A stretch of DNA of 35,494 bases from Terriglobales bacterium (GCA_015655585.1 JAATEV010000118.1:1-35494), one strand, 5' to 3'. Positions 15,281-23,990 are shown, counted from the stretch's first letter. A program made the numbers and translations. The notes: generated from the sequence alone by a model not told the origin.

Positions 15281-15376
15281 ATAGCAAAGAATAGACCGGG
15301 GCGAACTTGACTCCCTTTTCCCATATGGAATGAATATCGGGAAATTATCGTTGCTCGCAACTAGAATGGCATTGAG

Positions 15377-16165
15377 CTATGGGTCGCGGTACTCGCGGCG
15401 CTTGAGCTCGCGGAGTGCCTGCGCGTGCCCTTGCAGCGCAGCTTGACGAATCCAGTGGCGGGACTGGGTGTAGTCGTGCTCAACGCCCTGTCCGATGGAG
15501 TACAAGTGGCCAAGCTGGAACTGGGCCTCGGCATTGCCGAGATCGGCGGCCCTGCGGTACCACGCGGCGGCTTGTGCATAGCTGAGTGGTACGCCGTGGC
15601 CGAAAGAATAAAGTTCAGCCAGCTTCTGCTGCGCCTCGGGAAAGTCCTGAACGGCAGCCAGACGATACCAGTAAGCGGCCTCGGAGTCGCTCTGCGAGAC
15701 TCCTTCCCCTTTGCGATACATCAGGCCGAGGTTGTACCGCGCCCAGGCAAGTTGGCTGTGGGCGGCACGCTGGCACCATGCAAAGGCTTCCGTGAAGTCG
15801 TTCGCCGCATAGTAGCGAAAGCTAAGATTGGCCTGCGCGTAGGCGTGTCCTTGCTCAGCGGCCTTGCGCTCCCAGTAGGCGGCCTCTGCGGTGTCCTGCG
15901 ACAGGCCCTGCCCCTCGTCGTACAGCGTGCTGAGAAGGTACTGCGACTCGGCATGGCCCTGCTCGGCAGCGAGCCGGAAGCTGGCCGCGGCGTCGGTAAA
16001 ATTGCGGGCGTTATAGTCGGTGATTCCCCGCCGATAGTGTGAATTGGAGGCCGCATTAGCGGCATCGCGGCGGCCACGCGCAATAATGCCGGAGCGCGCA
16101 GAATGAAGCGACAGAGAGGCTCCGGTGGGGACGTATTGCAGGCCGGTTTTAGCTTTATCTTCCAT
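15377..16165 (-). CDS. Sel1-repeat (TPR-like) protein
   Basis: A 262-residue helical-repeat protein with about five Sel1-like repeats (AESQYLLSTLYDEGQGL, AWARYNLGLMYRKGEGV, PEAQQKLAELYSFGHGV, AEAQFQLGHLYSIGQGV), a scaffold fold for protein-protein contacts. No signal peptide is seen, so it is probably cytoplasmic. An N-terminal basic segment of about 45 residues precedes the repeats. The ATG at 16165 overlaps the stop of the J-domain gene upstream by 11 bases; a TTG at 16186 is an alternative start with a 32-base overlap. The overlap implies translational coupling and a shared task, perhaps a chaperone-scaffold pair. The partner is unknown. Confidence 0.88.
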   Translation of the reverse strand: MEDKAKTGLQYVPTGASLSLHSARSGIIARGRRDAANAASNSHYRRGITDYNARNFTDAAASFRLAAEQGHAESQYLLSTLYDEGQGLSQDTAEAAYWERKAAEQGHAYAQANLSFRYYAANDFTEAFAWCQRAAHSQLAWARYNLGLMYRKGEGVSQSDSEAAYWYRLAAVQDFPEAQQKLAELYSFGHGVPLSYAQAAAWYRRAADLGNAEAQFQLGHLYSIGQGVEHDYTQSRHWIRQAALQGHAQALRELKRREYRDP

Positions 16166-16937
16166 GGGCTTTGATCTGGCGGTCAATCAGCTCGAAGCGG
16201 CTCCGGGCTTCGGCGATCTGTTCGCGAAGGCTGGTAGCAAGCTCGGTAAGCAGGTCGCGATGTTCACGAGCCGCAGCTTCGGCGTCGAGGTGCAGTTGGG
16301 CGATCTCACTGGCCATCAGAGTGTGCTGCTCGGCGTCGAGCAGGGCAATGTCGCGCTCGGCGTGTTGAATCTGACGCGTAATGCGGAGCAACTCGACGGA
16401 GGGGCCTTCGTTAACGATGGAGATATTGATCTCGCGATGATCGTCGAGCATACGTTGCAGCGTCTCGATGTCTCCGCGGCTGTATGCCTGGTTGGCGCGC
16501 GCCATCAGCAGGGTGAAGTGCTTCTGCTCGGCGTCGTCGCGTGCGAAGTCAGGATGGATGCGCTTGGCAACGTCGCGGAAGAGCGTCTTGAGGCTGGGCG
16601 GCGGATCGAACTCCTCGGCCTCGCGTGCCTCGACGAACGCAGCGTCGTGGGTCTCCTGCGCTCGCTGGCGGGCCTCCTCCGCCCGGCGGCGAGCCGCATC
16701 GGAGTCATAAAGATCAACCTCACGCTCGGCGATGCGAGCCTCGATATCGTCAAGCTCGGCGTAGAGAATGCCGACCTGCCGAAGATACCGTCCCTCGAAG
16801 CTCTTGAGCTGGGCGCGAATCTGAGCAAGCTCCGACTCCCGCTCCGCAAGTCTGCTGCGAACGGCGGCAAGCTGTTCGCGCCTGTCGAGAAGAACGGCAT
16901 CGTCCGGAGTTTGCTGAAGGATAATCTCTGCTGCCAT
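16155..16937 (-). CDS. Coiled-coil protein with atypical J-domain
   Basis: A 260-residue protein. A long N-terminal coiled coil (about residues 12-105, rich in Glu/Arg/Ala/Leu) is followed by a segment with the HPD tripeptide of DnaJ J-domains (LFRDVAKRIHPDFARDDAE, HPD at about 128-130) and helix KHFTLLMARANQAYSRGD, then a second coiled coil to the C-terminus. The HPD would stimulate an Hsp70 (DnaK). The J-domain sits in the middle of the protein rather than at an end, unlike DnaJ or CbpA. The ATG at 16937 is preferred because of GGAAG seven bases upstream; 29 extra codons to 17024 are unsupported. It is coupled to the Sel1 gene. Confidence 0.8.
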   Translation of the reverse strand: MAAEIILQQTPDDAVLLDRREQLAAVRSRLAERESELAQIRAQLKSFEGRYLRQVGILYAELDDIEARIAEREVDLYDSDAARRRAEEARQRAQETHDAAFVEAREAEEFDPPPSLKTLFRDVAKRIHPDFARDDAEQKHFTLLMARANQAYSRGDIETLQRMLDDHREINISIVNEGPSVELLRITRQIQHAERDIALLDAEQHTLMASEIAQLHLDAEAAAREHRDLLTELATSLREQIAEARSRFELIDRQIKAHGR

Positions 16938-17103
16938 CTGGAACTTCCAGTTTAACGGAAAAGAGGGCGTTCTTCTCGCAATCCATACAGGACTTTCCTC
17001 TTTGCCGCGAACAACGTCCCGCAACTTCCCACATACAATTCGTGTTTAGTATGAGTGCAGCGGGAGCCAGCACAGAGCACGGACTCCCGCCAAGAGGATA
17101 CGC

Positions 17104-18039
17104 ATGACCAAGGCAAACAAATCTCTTTGCATCGTTGCACTCAGCGGCTTCGTGACCGCCGCTTTCGCTCAGGCTCCCATCGTCCGGCAGGCTCCTCCGC
17201 CGCCGGTGACCGATCAGCAGCAATACCAGCCTCAACAGGCTGCTCCGGCTTATCCTCCGCAGCAATCGCAATACCCGCAGCAGGCGGGCCCCGATCAGGG
17301 TCCTCCTCCGCCTCCCATGTCTCCTCAGCAGCTTGACCAGCTCGTCCAGCGCATCGCGCTCTATCCTGATCCGCTGCTCGCGCAGGTGCTCACTGCGTCT
17401 ACCTTCCCCGAGCAGATTCCCGACGCCTCCGCCTGGGCCCAGCAGCACAGCAACCTCACCGGCGACCCGCTCGCGCAGGCCATCCAGTCGGACAATCTCC
17501 CCTGGGACCCCAGCATCCTCGCTCTGCTCCCCTTCCCCACCGTGCTCAGCACCATGGCCAGCGATCCCCAGTGGACCAGCGCCCTCGGCAACGCCGTCCT
17601 CACCCAGAAGCAGGATGTCATGGATGCGATCCAGAGCCAGCGCCGCGTGGCGCAGGGCTACGGCTATCTCGCGCCCAACTCCTACGACAACGTAGTGGAC
17701 AACGGCGGCGATATCGAGATTCAGCCGATCAATCCGTCTCTCTACTACGTCCCCGTCTATAACCCGGGAGTCGTCTTCGTCGCGCCGCGCCCCGGCTTCT
17801 TCGTCGGCGGAGCCATCCACTTCGGCCCTGCTGTCACCATCGGCCCTGCCTTCGGCGTCTTCGGCTGGTACGGAGCAGGCTTCGGATGGCGTGACCACGC
17901 CATCCTCATCGACCATCGTCCCTGGGGACGCACCTTCTACAATCGCCGCGTCTATGTTCATCCCTACGCGCATCCCTTCGTGCGCCCGGTGCGTCCGCGT
18001 GTCGAGATGCACGGACGAGGATTCGAACACCGCCGCTAG
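17104..18039 (+). CDS. DUF3300 family exported protein
   Basis: A 311-residue exported protein. A signal peptide (MTKANKSLCIVALSGFVTAA, cut after AFA) is followed by a Gln/Pro-rich linker (about 30-75). The DUF3300 domain follows (about 76-215: LDQLVQRIALYPDPLLAQVL, PEQIPDASAWAQQH, LPWDPSILALLPFPTVL, LYYVPVYNPGVVF). The end is Gly- and aromatic-rich with an Arg/His/Pro-rich tail. The family is widespread in Acidobacteria and Proteobacteria without an established function; the position suggests the cell envelope. An AGAGGA ribosome site (17092-17097) precedes the ATG. It is divergent from the J-domain gene and ends in a hairpin terminator. Confidence 0.9.
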   Translation: MTKANKSLCIVALSGFVTAAFAQAPIVRQAPPPPVTDQQQYQPQQAAPAYPPQQSQYPQQAGPDQGPPPPPMSPQQLDQLVQRIALYPDPLLAQVLTASTFPEQIPDASAWAQQHSNLTGDPLAQAIQSDNLPWDPSILALLPFPTVLSTMASDPQWTSALGNAVLTQKQDVMDAIQSQRRVAQGYGYLAPNSYDNVVDNGGDIEIQPINPSLYYVPVYNPGVVFVAPRPGFFVGGAIHFGPAVTIGPAFGVFGWYGAGFGWRDHAILIDHRPWGRTFYNRRVYVHPYAHPFVRPVRPRVEMHGRGFEHRR

Positions 18040-18059
18040 GCCTCACCCACTCCCCACTC

Positions 18060-18100
18060 AGCCATGGCACTCAACCTCCCGAGCGCCATGGCTGTTTTAT
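18060..18100 (+). terminator. Terminator of the DUF3300 gene
   Basis: AGCCATGGC (18060-18068) pairs with GCCATGGCT (18085-18093) with a 16-base loop, followed by GTTTTATTT. It lies 20 bases past the DUF3300 stop. The ATG at 18064 inside its left arm is therefore an unlikely start for the next gene. Confidence 0.75.
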
Positions 18101-18105
18101 TTACT

Positions 18106-19605
18106 ATGGGATCAGTGATCGCAAGCCCATTCACGTCGCGAACATACCTCCATAGAAGGCGGACCATCCCGTTGAACTTCCTCTCCATTGCAGCGATCGT
18201 CTGGCTCTTTCTCCTCGGCGCAACTCCCGGCCATGCAAGCGCCTTCAGGGCCAACGACTACGGCGCAAAAGGGGACGGCAGCACGCTCGACACACGCGCC
18301 ATCCAGAAGGCCATCAACGCAGCCTCCCGCAGCCACGGCACCGTGGTCTTCGCTCCCGGAACCTACCTTACCGGCTCCATCTTCGTAAAATCCGGCGTCA
18401 CGCTTCACCTCGACAAAGGCGTCACCCTCCTCGGCTCGCAGCGCATCGAGGACTACCCCATGATGCCCACACGCATCGCAGGCATCGAGATGAACTGGCC
18501 CGCCGCACTCGTCAATGTCTACCAGCAACAGAACGCCGCCATCACCGGCGAAGGCACCATCGACGGCAACGGTAAGATCTTCTGGGAAAGCTACTGGACG
18601 CTTCGCAAAGACTACGAGCCGCGCGGCCTGCGCTGGGCCTCCGACTACGACGCCCGCCGCCCCCGGCTAGTGCAGGTCTTTCGCTCCTCCCACGTCAACA
18701 TCGGCGGCGGTCTTCTCCTCCGACGCTCCGGCTTCTGGACGCTTCACATCTGCTACTCGTCCAATGTCTCCGTCGACGGCCTCACCATCCGCAACAACGA
18801 AGACGGACGCGGCCCCAGCACCGACGGCATCGATATCGACTCTTCTCGTCACATCCAAGTCGCCCATGCCGACATCGCCGTCAATGATGACGCGCTCTGC
18901 CTGAAAGCTGGCCGAGACGCCGACGGCCTCCGCGTCAACCGCCCCACCGAAGACGTCATCCTCCGCGACTCCATCGTCCGTGACGGAGCCGCTGGCGTCA
19001 CCTTCGGCAGCGAGACTTCCGGCGGCTTCCGCAACGTAGAAGCCTACAACCTCACCATCCTCGGGCGCGTGCCCGTCGGCATCCTCTTCAAGTCGGCGCA
19101 CACCCGCGGAGGCTTTGCCGAAAACATCCGAATCCACGACCTGACCTTGACCGATATTCCCGTCGTCCTGCGCGTCACCATGAACTGGAACCCGGCCTAC
19201 AGCTACGCCCACATTCCAGATACCATTCAACACTACCCGCCCTACTGGAAGGTTCTGGCTATGCCCGTACCCGAGGCGCAAGGCATCGCCCACGTTCGCG
19301 ACGTCCACATCTGGAACATCAACGCCACCGGCGCCAAGACCGTCTTCGAGGTAGACGCCTACCCGCAGGCTCCGCTGGAAAACTTCCGCTTCGATCATCT
19401 CAACATCGCCGCGGCAAATGCAGGCCACATCACCGACGCCAAAGACTGGAGCTTCTCCGACCTGTACCTGTCCATCGCAGATGGAAGCACCGTAGCGCTC
19501 ACCAACGCCACAAACATTCAGGGCATCCCCTCACACCCCGCACCCGCTCAAGGCGAATCGGCAACCCATCCCAAAAGTTTTGCGGAGCAGGACAAGTCTC
19601 TCTGA
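18106..19605 (+). CDS. Glycoside hydrolase family 28 (polygalacturonase-type)
   Basis: An exported pectin-degrading enzyme of the right-handed beta-helix GH28 family, hydrolysing galacturonan or rhamnogalacturonan. A pectate-lyase-like start (FRANDYGAKGDGSTLDTRAIQ) is followed by GEGTIDGNG. The catalytic block is STDGIDIDSS (GH28 N-T-D), DDALCLKAG (D-D), VTFGSETSGG (G-H-G/S-E variant) and ILFKSAHTRGG (R-I-K variant). Changes in the last two motifs fit the bacterial branch acting on modified or exo-linked substrates. A Sec signal follows a basic HRRR segment (FLSIAAIVWLFLLGATPG, HASA). I take ATG 18106; a TTG at 18172 would give a shorter, very standard signal peptide. No ribosome site decides. 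Confidence 0.88.
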   Translation: MGSVIASPFTSRTYLHRRRTIPLNFLSIAAIVWLFLLGATPGHASAFRANDYGAKGDGSTLDTRAIQKAINAASRSHGTVVFAPGTYLTGSIFVKSGVTLHLDKGVTLLGSQRIEDYPMMPTRIAGIEMNWPAALVNVYQQQNAAITGEGTIDGNGKIFWESYWTLRKDYEPRGLRWASDYDARRPRLVQVFRSSHVNIGGGLLLRRSGFWTLHICYSSNVSVDGLTIRNNEDGRGPSTDGIDIDSSRHIQVAHADIAVNDDALCLKAGRDADGLRVNRPTEDVILRDSIVRDGAAGVTFGSETSGGFRNVEAYNLTILGRVPVGILFKSAHTRGGFAENIRIHDLTLTDIPVVLRVTMNWNPAYSYAHIPDTIQHYPPYWKVLAMPVPEAQGIAHVRDVHIWNINATGAKTVFEVDAYPQAPLENFRFDHLNIAAANAGHITDAKDWSFSDLYLSIADGSTVALTNATNIQGIPSHPAPAQGESATHPKSFAEQDKSL

Positions 19606-19624
19606 GACCTGCCCTGCTCCGCAA
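19580..19624. terminator. Long hairpin between convergent GH28 and M1 genes
   Basis: TTGCGGAGCAGG (19580-19591) pairs with CCTGCTCCGCAA (19613-19624). A nested stem GTCTC/GAGAC (19596-19600/19604-19608) lies inside, containing the GH28 stop codon. No long T run follows on the plus strand; on the minus strand AACTTTT follows. It is probably a shared transcription end for both genes. Confidence 0.65.
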
Positions 19625-19644
19625 TATTGCAGCCGTTCGTTGAT

Positions 19645-21321
19645 TTAGAGCTTGCTCACCTTGACGTAGTAGTAATCCGTATCCACATCAAAGTCGTCCT
19701 TGCTCAGTGAGGTAGGCATCGTCTGCCAGGTAGCTGTAGGCTGAACCTTCTGCCAGCTTCCCTTCTTGCCCACCCGAATCGGCATGGCAAACCCTGGCTC
19801 TTCCGCATCCCAGCGATACGACACCGTACCATCATTGAACTTCAGTTCAAGCACCGGAACCGCCGCATGGCGCAGGTACTCGTTGAAGATCGGTGTCAGT
19901 TCCAGACCCGTCTGTTGATTGAAGAACGCATTCACGTCCGTCGTCATGATGGTCTGATACTTGAAGTGCTGGTAGTAGTCGTGCAGCAGCTTGAACCACT
20001 TCGGATCGTCATCCACCACGCTCCGAACAGTATTCAGGAAGAGCGCGCCCTTCTTGTACTGGTCCTCCGGCGGCGTGCTGAAGACGCCCGACTCCGAGAT
20101 AACCGGACGCACATTCTTCACATTCTGCTTGCCGCCGTTCAGATACGTGATCGCATCGGCCTTGCCCCACATGTATTCGACAAACAGCGTCTCGCAGTAG
20201 TTCGCCCAACCCTCCTGAATCCACATGTCGGAGCGGTCCTTCGCGGTAATGCTGTTGCCGAACCACTCATGCGCGCTCTCGTGAACGATGATGAAGTCAA
20301 AGCGAGTCCCGATCCCGGTCTTCGGACGCCCCAGATATCCATTCTCAAAGTGATTGCCGTAGGTAATCGCCGTCTGGTTCTCCACGCCCGAGTACAGCGC
20401 CTCCACCAGCTTGTAGCCATCCTTGGGGAATGGATATTCCTGGAAGTAATGCTCATATGCCTTCAGCATGTCCTTCACCTGGACAAACTGCTTCTGCGCC
20501 TTCTCCAGGTCTTCGGGGAAGACATAGTAATCCAGCGTCAGCCCGTTATAGTTGTCACCAAAGTGGACATACTTTCCAATGTTCAGCGAGACGTCGTAGT
20601 TGTTGATCGGATACTGCACCTTCCAGTTCCAGCGTGTATACCCATCGCCAAGGTCCTTCTTCCCCTGGAACCGTCCGCCAGAAACCTCAACCAGATCGCT
20701 CGGCGCTTCAACGCTGATGTCCATGCCCTCCGGCTCATCGCGCCACTGGTCCTTATTCGGCCACCAGACGCTGGCCCCCTCTTCCTCGCACGCCGTATTC
20801 ACCAGCGGACGGCCAGCCGGATCTTTCCTGAAGACAAACCCGCCAAAGCGCCCCATCTCCACGGGGTTTCCCGAGTAGTAGAACTCAATCGAGTAGGTAT
20901 TCCCCTTCTTCAGCGTAGAAGGAAAATCAATATAAACGGTTCTCCCCGCAGCCCTCTCGTACTTCAGCGTAGTCGTCTTCCCCTTCGCCCCATCCAATAG
21001 AATCTTGTCGATCTGAAACACCGGCACCAGGTCGATCTGGATACGCGTGCCGTCCTCCAGCATCTTGAATCGGATCGTATTTTTTCCGCTCAGATACTTC
21101 TTCTCCGGATCAACCCGGACATCGAGATGGTAGTAGAGCAAGTCATTATTCGCGCGGTACGGACCATAGGTTCCGCGCAGCCTGTCGGCTTCCGTAAACA
21201 CCTGCGGAGCCGCCGGAACCGCAGCCGCAGGGCGTTGCGTAGTCTGCGAAAAAGCCGCAGTACCAAGAAAAGACAGAGACAGAAGTGCTGCTTGCACAAG
21301 ACGAGAAGGATGGATAAGCAT
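19645..21321 (-). CDS. Exported M1-family metallopeptidase (aminopeptidase N-like)
   Basis: A 558-residue zinc peptidase with a Sec signal peptide (LVQAALLSLSFLGTAAFSQ), acting in the periplasm or outside. The zinc site is HESAHEW (H347, E348, H351) with E370 in WIQEGWANYCE, the exact HExxH-x18-E spacing of clan MA/M1. The exopeptidase motif G-x-M-E-N appears as SGVENQTA, with Val in place of Met. The N-terminal beta domain (about 60-260) is intact. The helical C-terminal ERAP1-like domain of larger M1 enzymes is absent, as in many short bacterial members. It releases N-terminal residues from peptides; specificity is unknown. Convergent with GH28. Confidence 0.93.
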   Translation of the reverse strand: MLIHPSRLVQAALLSLSFLGTAAFSQTTQRPAAAVPAAPQVFTEADRLRGTYGPYRANNDLLYYHLDVRVDPEKKYLSGKNTIRFKMLEDGTRIQIDLVPVFQIDKILLDGAKGKTTTLKYERAAGRTVYIDFPSTLKKGNTYSIEFYYSGNPVEMGRFGGFVFRKDPAGRPLVNTACEEEGASVWWPNKDQWRDEPEGMDISVEAPSDLVEVSGGRFQGKKDLGDGYTRWNWKVQYPINNYDVSLNIGKYVHFGDNYNGLTLDYYVFPEDLEKAQKQFVQVKDMLKAYEHYFQEYPFPKDGYKLVEALYSGVENQTAITYGNHFENGYLGRPKTGIGTRFDFIIVHESAHEWFGNSITAKDRSDMWIQEGWANYCETLFVEYMWGKADAITYLNGGKQNVKNVRPVISESGVFSTPPEDQYKKGALFLNTVRSVVDDDPKWFKLLHDYYQHFKYQTIMTTDVNAFFNQQTGLELTPIFNEYLRHAAVPVLELKFNDGTVSYRWDAEEPGFAMPIRVGKKGSWQKVQPTATWQTMPTSLSKDDFDVDTDYYYVKVSKL

Positions 21322-21417
21322 GTTGCCAATCTATCGCATTTAACAAAACAGCAACATATTTTCTTGCAAAACTTCGAAGCCGTACATCCTCACCGGCTTC
21401 GAAGCTCCATCATCAAA

Positions 21418-22806
21418 CTACGACGCGCCGTAGAGGTTCCTATTTAGAAAATCATTCCGGAACCTGCCATTGGGATCATAGTGTTTCACCAGCGCCTGAA
21501 AGTCTCCGAGCTTCGGATAAAGCCGCTGCAACTGATCGTGCGGCACCGTAAAAAGTTTGCCCCAGTGAGGACGCGCCTCAAACGGCTTCAGCTTCGCCTC
21601 AATCAACGGAAGCACCTTCCTCACGCTCTCCAACTCCGGCTTCCAGGTGAAGTGGATCGCCAGTGAATCGCGCTGGTAGGCCATGCTCATCCAAAGATTG
21701 TCCGCTGCAATCGTCCTCAGCTCTGAGACAAACAGGTGCGGCGTAATGTGATCGCGAAGCTCTTCCACGGCAAGAATCGCCTTGTACCCATGTTCCCGCG
21801 GAACAAAGAACTCGCTCTGCAACTCCGCCCCGCTCGACGGCGTAAAGTTCATCCGAAAATGTGGCAGCCGCTCATACCAGGGACCGGGAATCCCCTGCTG
21901 TTCCGTGCAGTTCTCCGCCGAGTGCCCCGCCAGAGGATGCAGCTTCGTCTTCTGCAACGTCGCTCCATAAAAAAGAGGAGGCAGCGCAGCAACATCATGC
22001 GAAACCGTCTGCTTCAGCCAGACCTGCGTGCCGCGATGATGTTGCCAGTCCGTAAAGACGCTCACGCTGTAGCCCGAGCCGAAGATTGCTTCAAAGTTAC
22101 GCCCTAGCTCATCGAACGACAGGTTCTCATAAACAACCTGCGAGATCTGGAACGTAGGAACCACATCCAGCGTGATGCTCGTAATCACCCCAAGCGCGCC
22201 AATCCCGACAACCGCTCCGGCAAACTCATCCGGATTCGCCGCACGCGACAGGGTAACAACATTCCCATTGCCATCGATAAACTCAATCGCCGAGACAATG
22301 GAAGAGAGATTTCCGTTATGCAATCCTGAGCCATGCGTGGCCGTGGCACACGCCCCCACCACTGTCACATGCGGAAGCGAAGCAAGATTATGCACCGCAA
22401 ATCCCTGAGCATCCAGCCACGGAGCAAGATGGCCATACGTGATCCCCGCGCCAACCGTCACCGTCCGGGCCTCTTTATTCAGCGTCATCTGGTCCAGACG
22501 CTTCAGCGATATCTGATCACCCGCAGTATCCGCAATGTTATTGAACGAGTGACGCGCCCCCAGGGCCTTCGTATGCGACACCGTCTTTACAATCTGCCGC
22601 ACTTCATCCGCATTGCCCGGCTCATCCAGATGCGCCGCTTCAAACGTATAGTTCCCGGCCCAGTTTGTTCTCTTCACGTCCGTTATCTCCGTCGCAGTCT
22701 CTGAGGTCGCAGATTCTACTTTCGTAGACTCCGCCGAAACATGGCGAGACAACATAGCTCCAGCCAGAAAAGCTCCCGATGTCTTCAAAAAATCCCTCTT
22801 GTCCAT
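21418..22806 (-). CDS. Alditol (xylitol) oxidase, Tat-exported
   Basis: A flavoprotein oxidising polyols such as xylitol or sorbitol to aldoses with release of H2O2. It closely follows Streptomyces AldO: NWAGN, RHSFNNIAD (the His that carries covalent FAD), NLASLPHVTVVGACATATHGSG, VFTDW, NCTEQQGIPGPWYERLPHFR, FTPSSGAELQSE and ARPHWGKLFT. Unlike AldO it has a Tat-like N-terminus (MDKRDFLKTSGAFLAGAMLS), so it is probably exported folded with its cofactor. The Tat motif has KR rather than RR. The start at ATG 22806 gives a standard Tat n-region; a GTG at 22824 adds six residues. It lies 89 bases downstream of the FadR-type regulator and may be controlled by it. Confidence 0.92.
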   Translation of the reverse strand: MDKRDFLKTSGAFLAGAMLSRHVSAESTKVESATSETATEITDVKRTNWAGNYTFEAAHLDEPGNADEVRQIVKTVSHTKALGARHSFNNIADTAGDQISLKRLDQMTLNKEARTVTVGAGITYGHLAPWLDAQGFAVHNLASLPHVTVVGACATATHGSGLHNGNLSSIVSAIEFIDGNGNVVTLSRAANPDEFAGAVVGIGALGVITSITLDVVPTFQISQVVYENLSFDELGRNFEAIFGSGYSVSVFTDWQHHRGTQVWLKQTVSHDVAALPPLFYGATLQKTKLHPLAGHSAENCTEQQGIPGPWYERLPHFRMNFTPSSGAELQSEFFVPREHGYKAILAVEELRDHITPHLFVSELRTIAADNLWMSMAYQRDSLAIHFTWKPELESVRKVLPLIEAKLKPFEARPHWGKLFTVPHDQLQRLYPKLGDFQALVKHYDPNGRFRNDFLNRNLYGAS

Positions 22807-22895
22807 ATCCTGCTTTCGCTCCACTTCCTTCTATCGCAATATCCACTCATATCAGAACAGCCGCCTTCATGACTATCTGACACCCACAAAGCAAA

Positions 22896-23783
22896 TCACG
22901 CAGAACGCTTCCCAACCGTCCTGCTCACCGCAGGAGTGATCTTGCTCTTCTTCTCTTCGGAGGCGCTCTTGTTCTTCAGCGATTGCGAGCCCGCTTTGCG
23001 GCTTCTCGGTTGATTTGCAATCAAGTGTTGACGTAAACGTTTGCTTGCAAGCTCTTGTTGATTCTTCAGCAGCAGGTCTCTCGCATCGATCAGATGGTCA
23101 GTCATCAGCTTCATCGCAAGCTCCGAGTCACGCTGCTGAATCGCGTTGAAGATCGGCTTATGAAAGTGCAGCGTATGCTCCAGGTCCACCAGTTGCGAGG
23201 TCATGCTGATCATCTTCAGCATCTCGCGATGAATGATATGAAACAGCCGCTCACTCAGCCGATTCCCCGAAGCCTGCGCCACCGCGCGATGAAAGAGCAG
23301 ATCGGCCAGCACCATGTGCTCCGGCTCGCGGCTTGATTCCAGTTCGGCAACAGACTCGCGCAGCAGTGCAATGTCATCGGAGTTCGCGCGTTGCGCCGCG
23401 CTCGAAGCAAGCGCAGGCTCAATCATCAAACGCATCTCCGCCAGCTCATGCAGCGAAATCCCATCCAGCAGAAACAGAAACTCCATAGGAACCGTCAGCA
23501 CCAGCGACGCATCTTTATTCAGATAGCTCCCATCTCCAACCTTCTGCGTGATGACGCCCATAATCTCCATGACCTTCAGCGCCTGGCGCAACGAAGACCG
23601 CGCCACGCCAAAGTTCTTGGCCAGATCCCGCTCCGAAGGTAGACGCCCGCCGGGAATCAACAGGCCTTCTACAAGAAGCTCCTGAAAACGGCCGATCAAA
23701 TACCGGGTGACGTCCGCTTTGCCCGACTCGTTCAGCCAGGAAGTGTCATTGCTCGATAAGGTAGGACCATTCCATTTAGCCAT
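22896..23783 (-). CDS. FadR-type GntR-family transcriptional regulator
   Basis: A 295-residue repressor. The winged helix (about 25-90) has the signature LPSERDLAKNFGVARSSLRQ with VMEIMGVI. The all-helical FCD effector domain (about 105-245) shows LLFHRAVAQASGN, HFHKPIFNAI and MTDHLIDAR; these His residues are the metal ligands that hold small organic acids in this subfamily. A Lys/Arg/Ser-rich tail of about 45 residues (QPRSRKAGSQSLKNKSASEE) is unusual. The effector is probably a sugar acid or dicarboxylate, given the alditol oxidase and tartrate-type genes around it. A 14-base palindrome 29 bases upstream is the likely autoregulatory site. Confidence 0.92.
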   Translation of the reverse strand: MAKWNGPTLSSNDTSWLNESGKADVTRYLIGRFQELLVEGLLIPGGRLPSERDLAKNFGVARSSLRQALKVMEIMGVITQKVGDGSYLNKDASLVLTVPMEFLFLLDGISLHELAEMRLMIEPALASSAAQRANSDDIALLRESVAELESSREPEHMVLADLLFHRAVAQASGNRLSERLFHIIHREMLKMISMTSQLVDLEHTLHFHKPIFNAIQQRDSELAMKLMTDHLIDARDLLLKNQQELASKRLRQHLIANQPRSRKAGSQSLKNKSASEEKKSKITPAVSRTVGKRSA

Positions 23784-23811
23784 TTCTTTCCATAGAACTC
23801 ATCTTTTTAGA

Positions 23812-23825
23812 AAGTTTTAAAACTT
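23812..23825. promoter_or_regulatory. 14-base palindrome, likely operator of the FadR-type regulator
   Basis: AAGTTTTAAAACTT is a perfect palindrome centred about 35 bases upstream of the regulator start codon. The size and position fit a homodimeric GntR/FadR operator overlapping the promoter, though the usual TGGT...ACCA core is not present. Confidence 0.5.
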
Positions 23826-23961
23826 CTTGACATTGACGCTCTAACGGTACTACCTTTTCCGGCACTTCACATTAATAAATAATCTTCACCGTCAATCACA
23901 GAGAGGATATTGCACAACAGAGAAGAATAGACATCTAAAACATAACTCCAAGCCTTCACCT

Positions 23962-23990
23962 ATCTACTCCAAAACAGAATTGGAGTAGAT
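23962..23990. repeat. Ten-base inverted repeat with nine-base spacer
   Basis: ATCTACTCCA (23962-23971) and TGGAGTAGAT (23981-23990) are perfect inverted copies. Flanking AGACATCT (23929-23936) and AGATGTCT (23987-23994) form a wider inverted pair around it. No T run follows, so an operator or structured RNA is likelier than a terminator. Confidence 0.6.

Noticed and set aside
18112..19428. Minus-strand frames of 138 and 253 codons opposite GH28
   Set aside because: Val/Asp/Gly-biased antisense frames; GH28 catalytic motifs lie on the plus strand.
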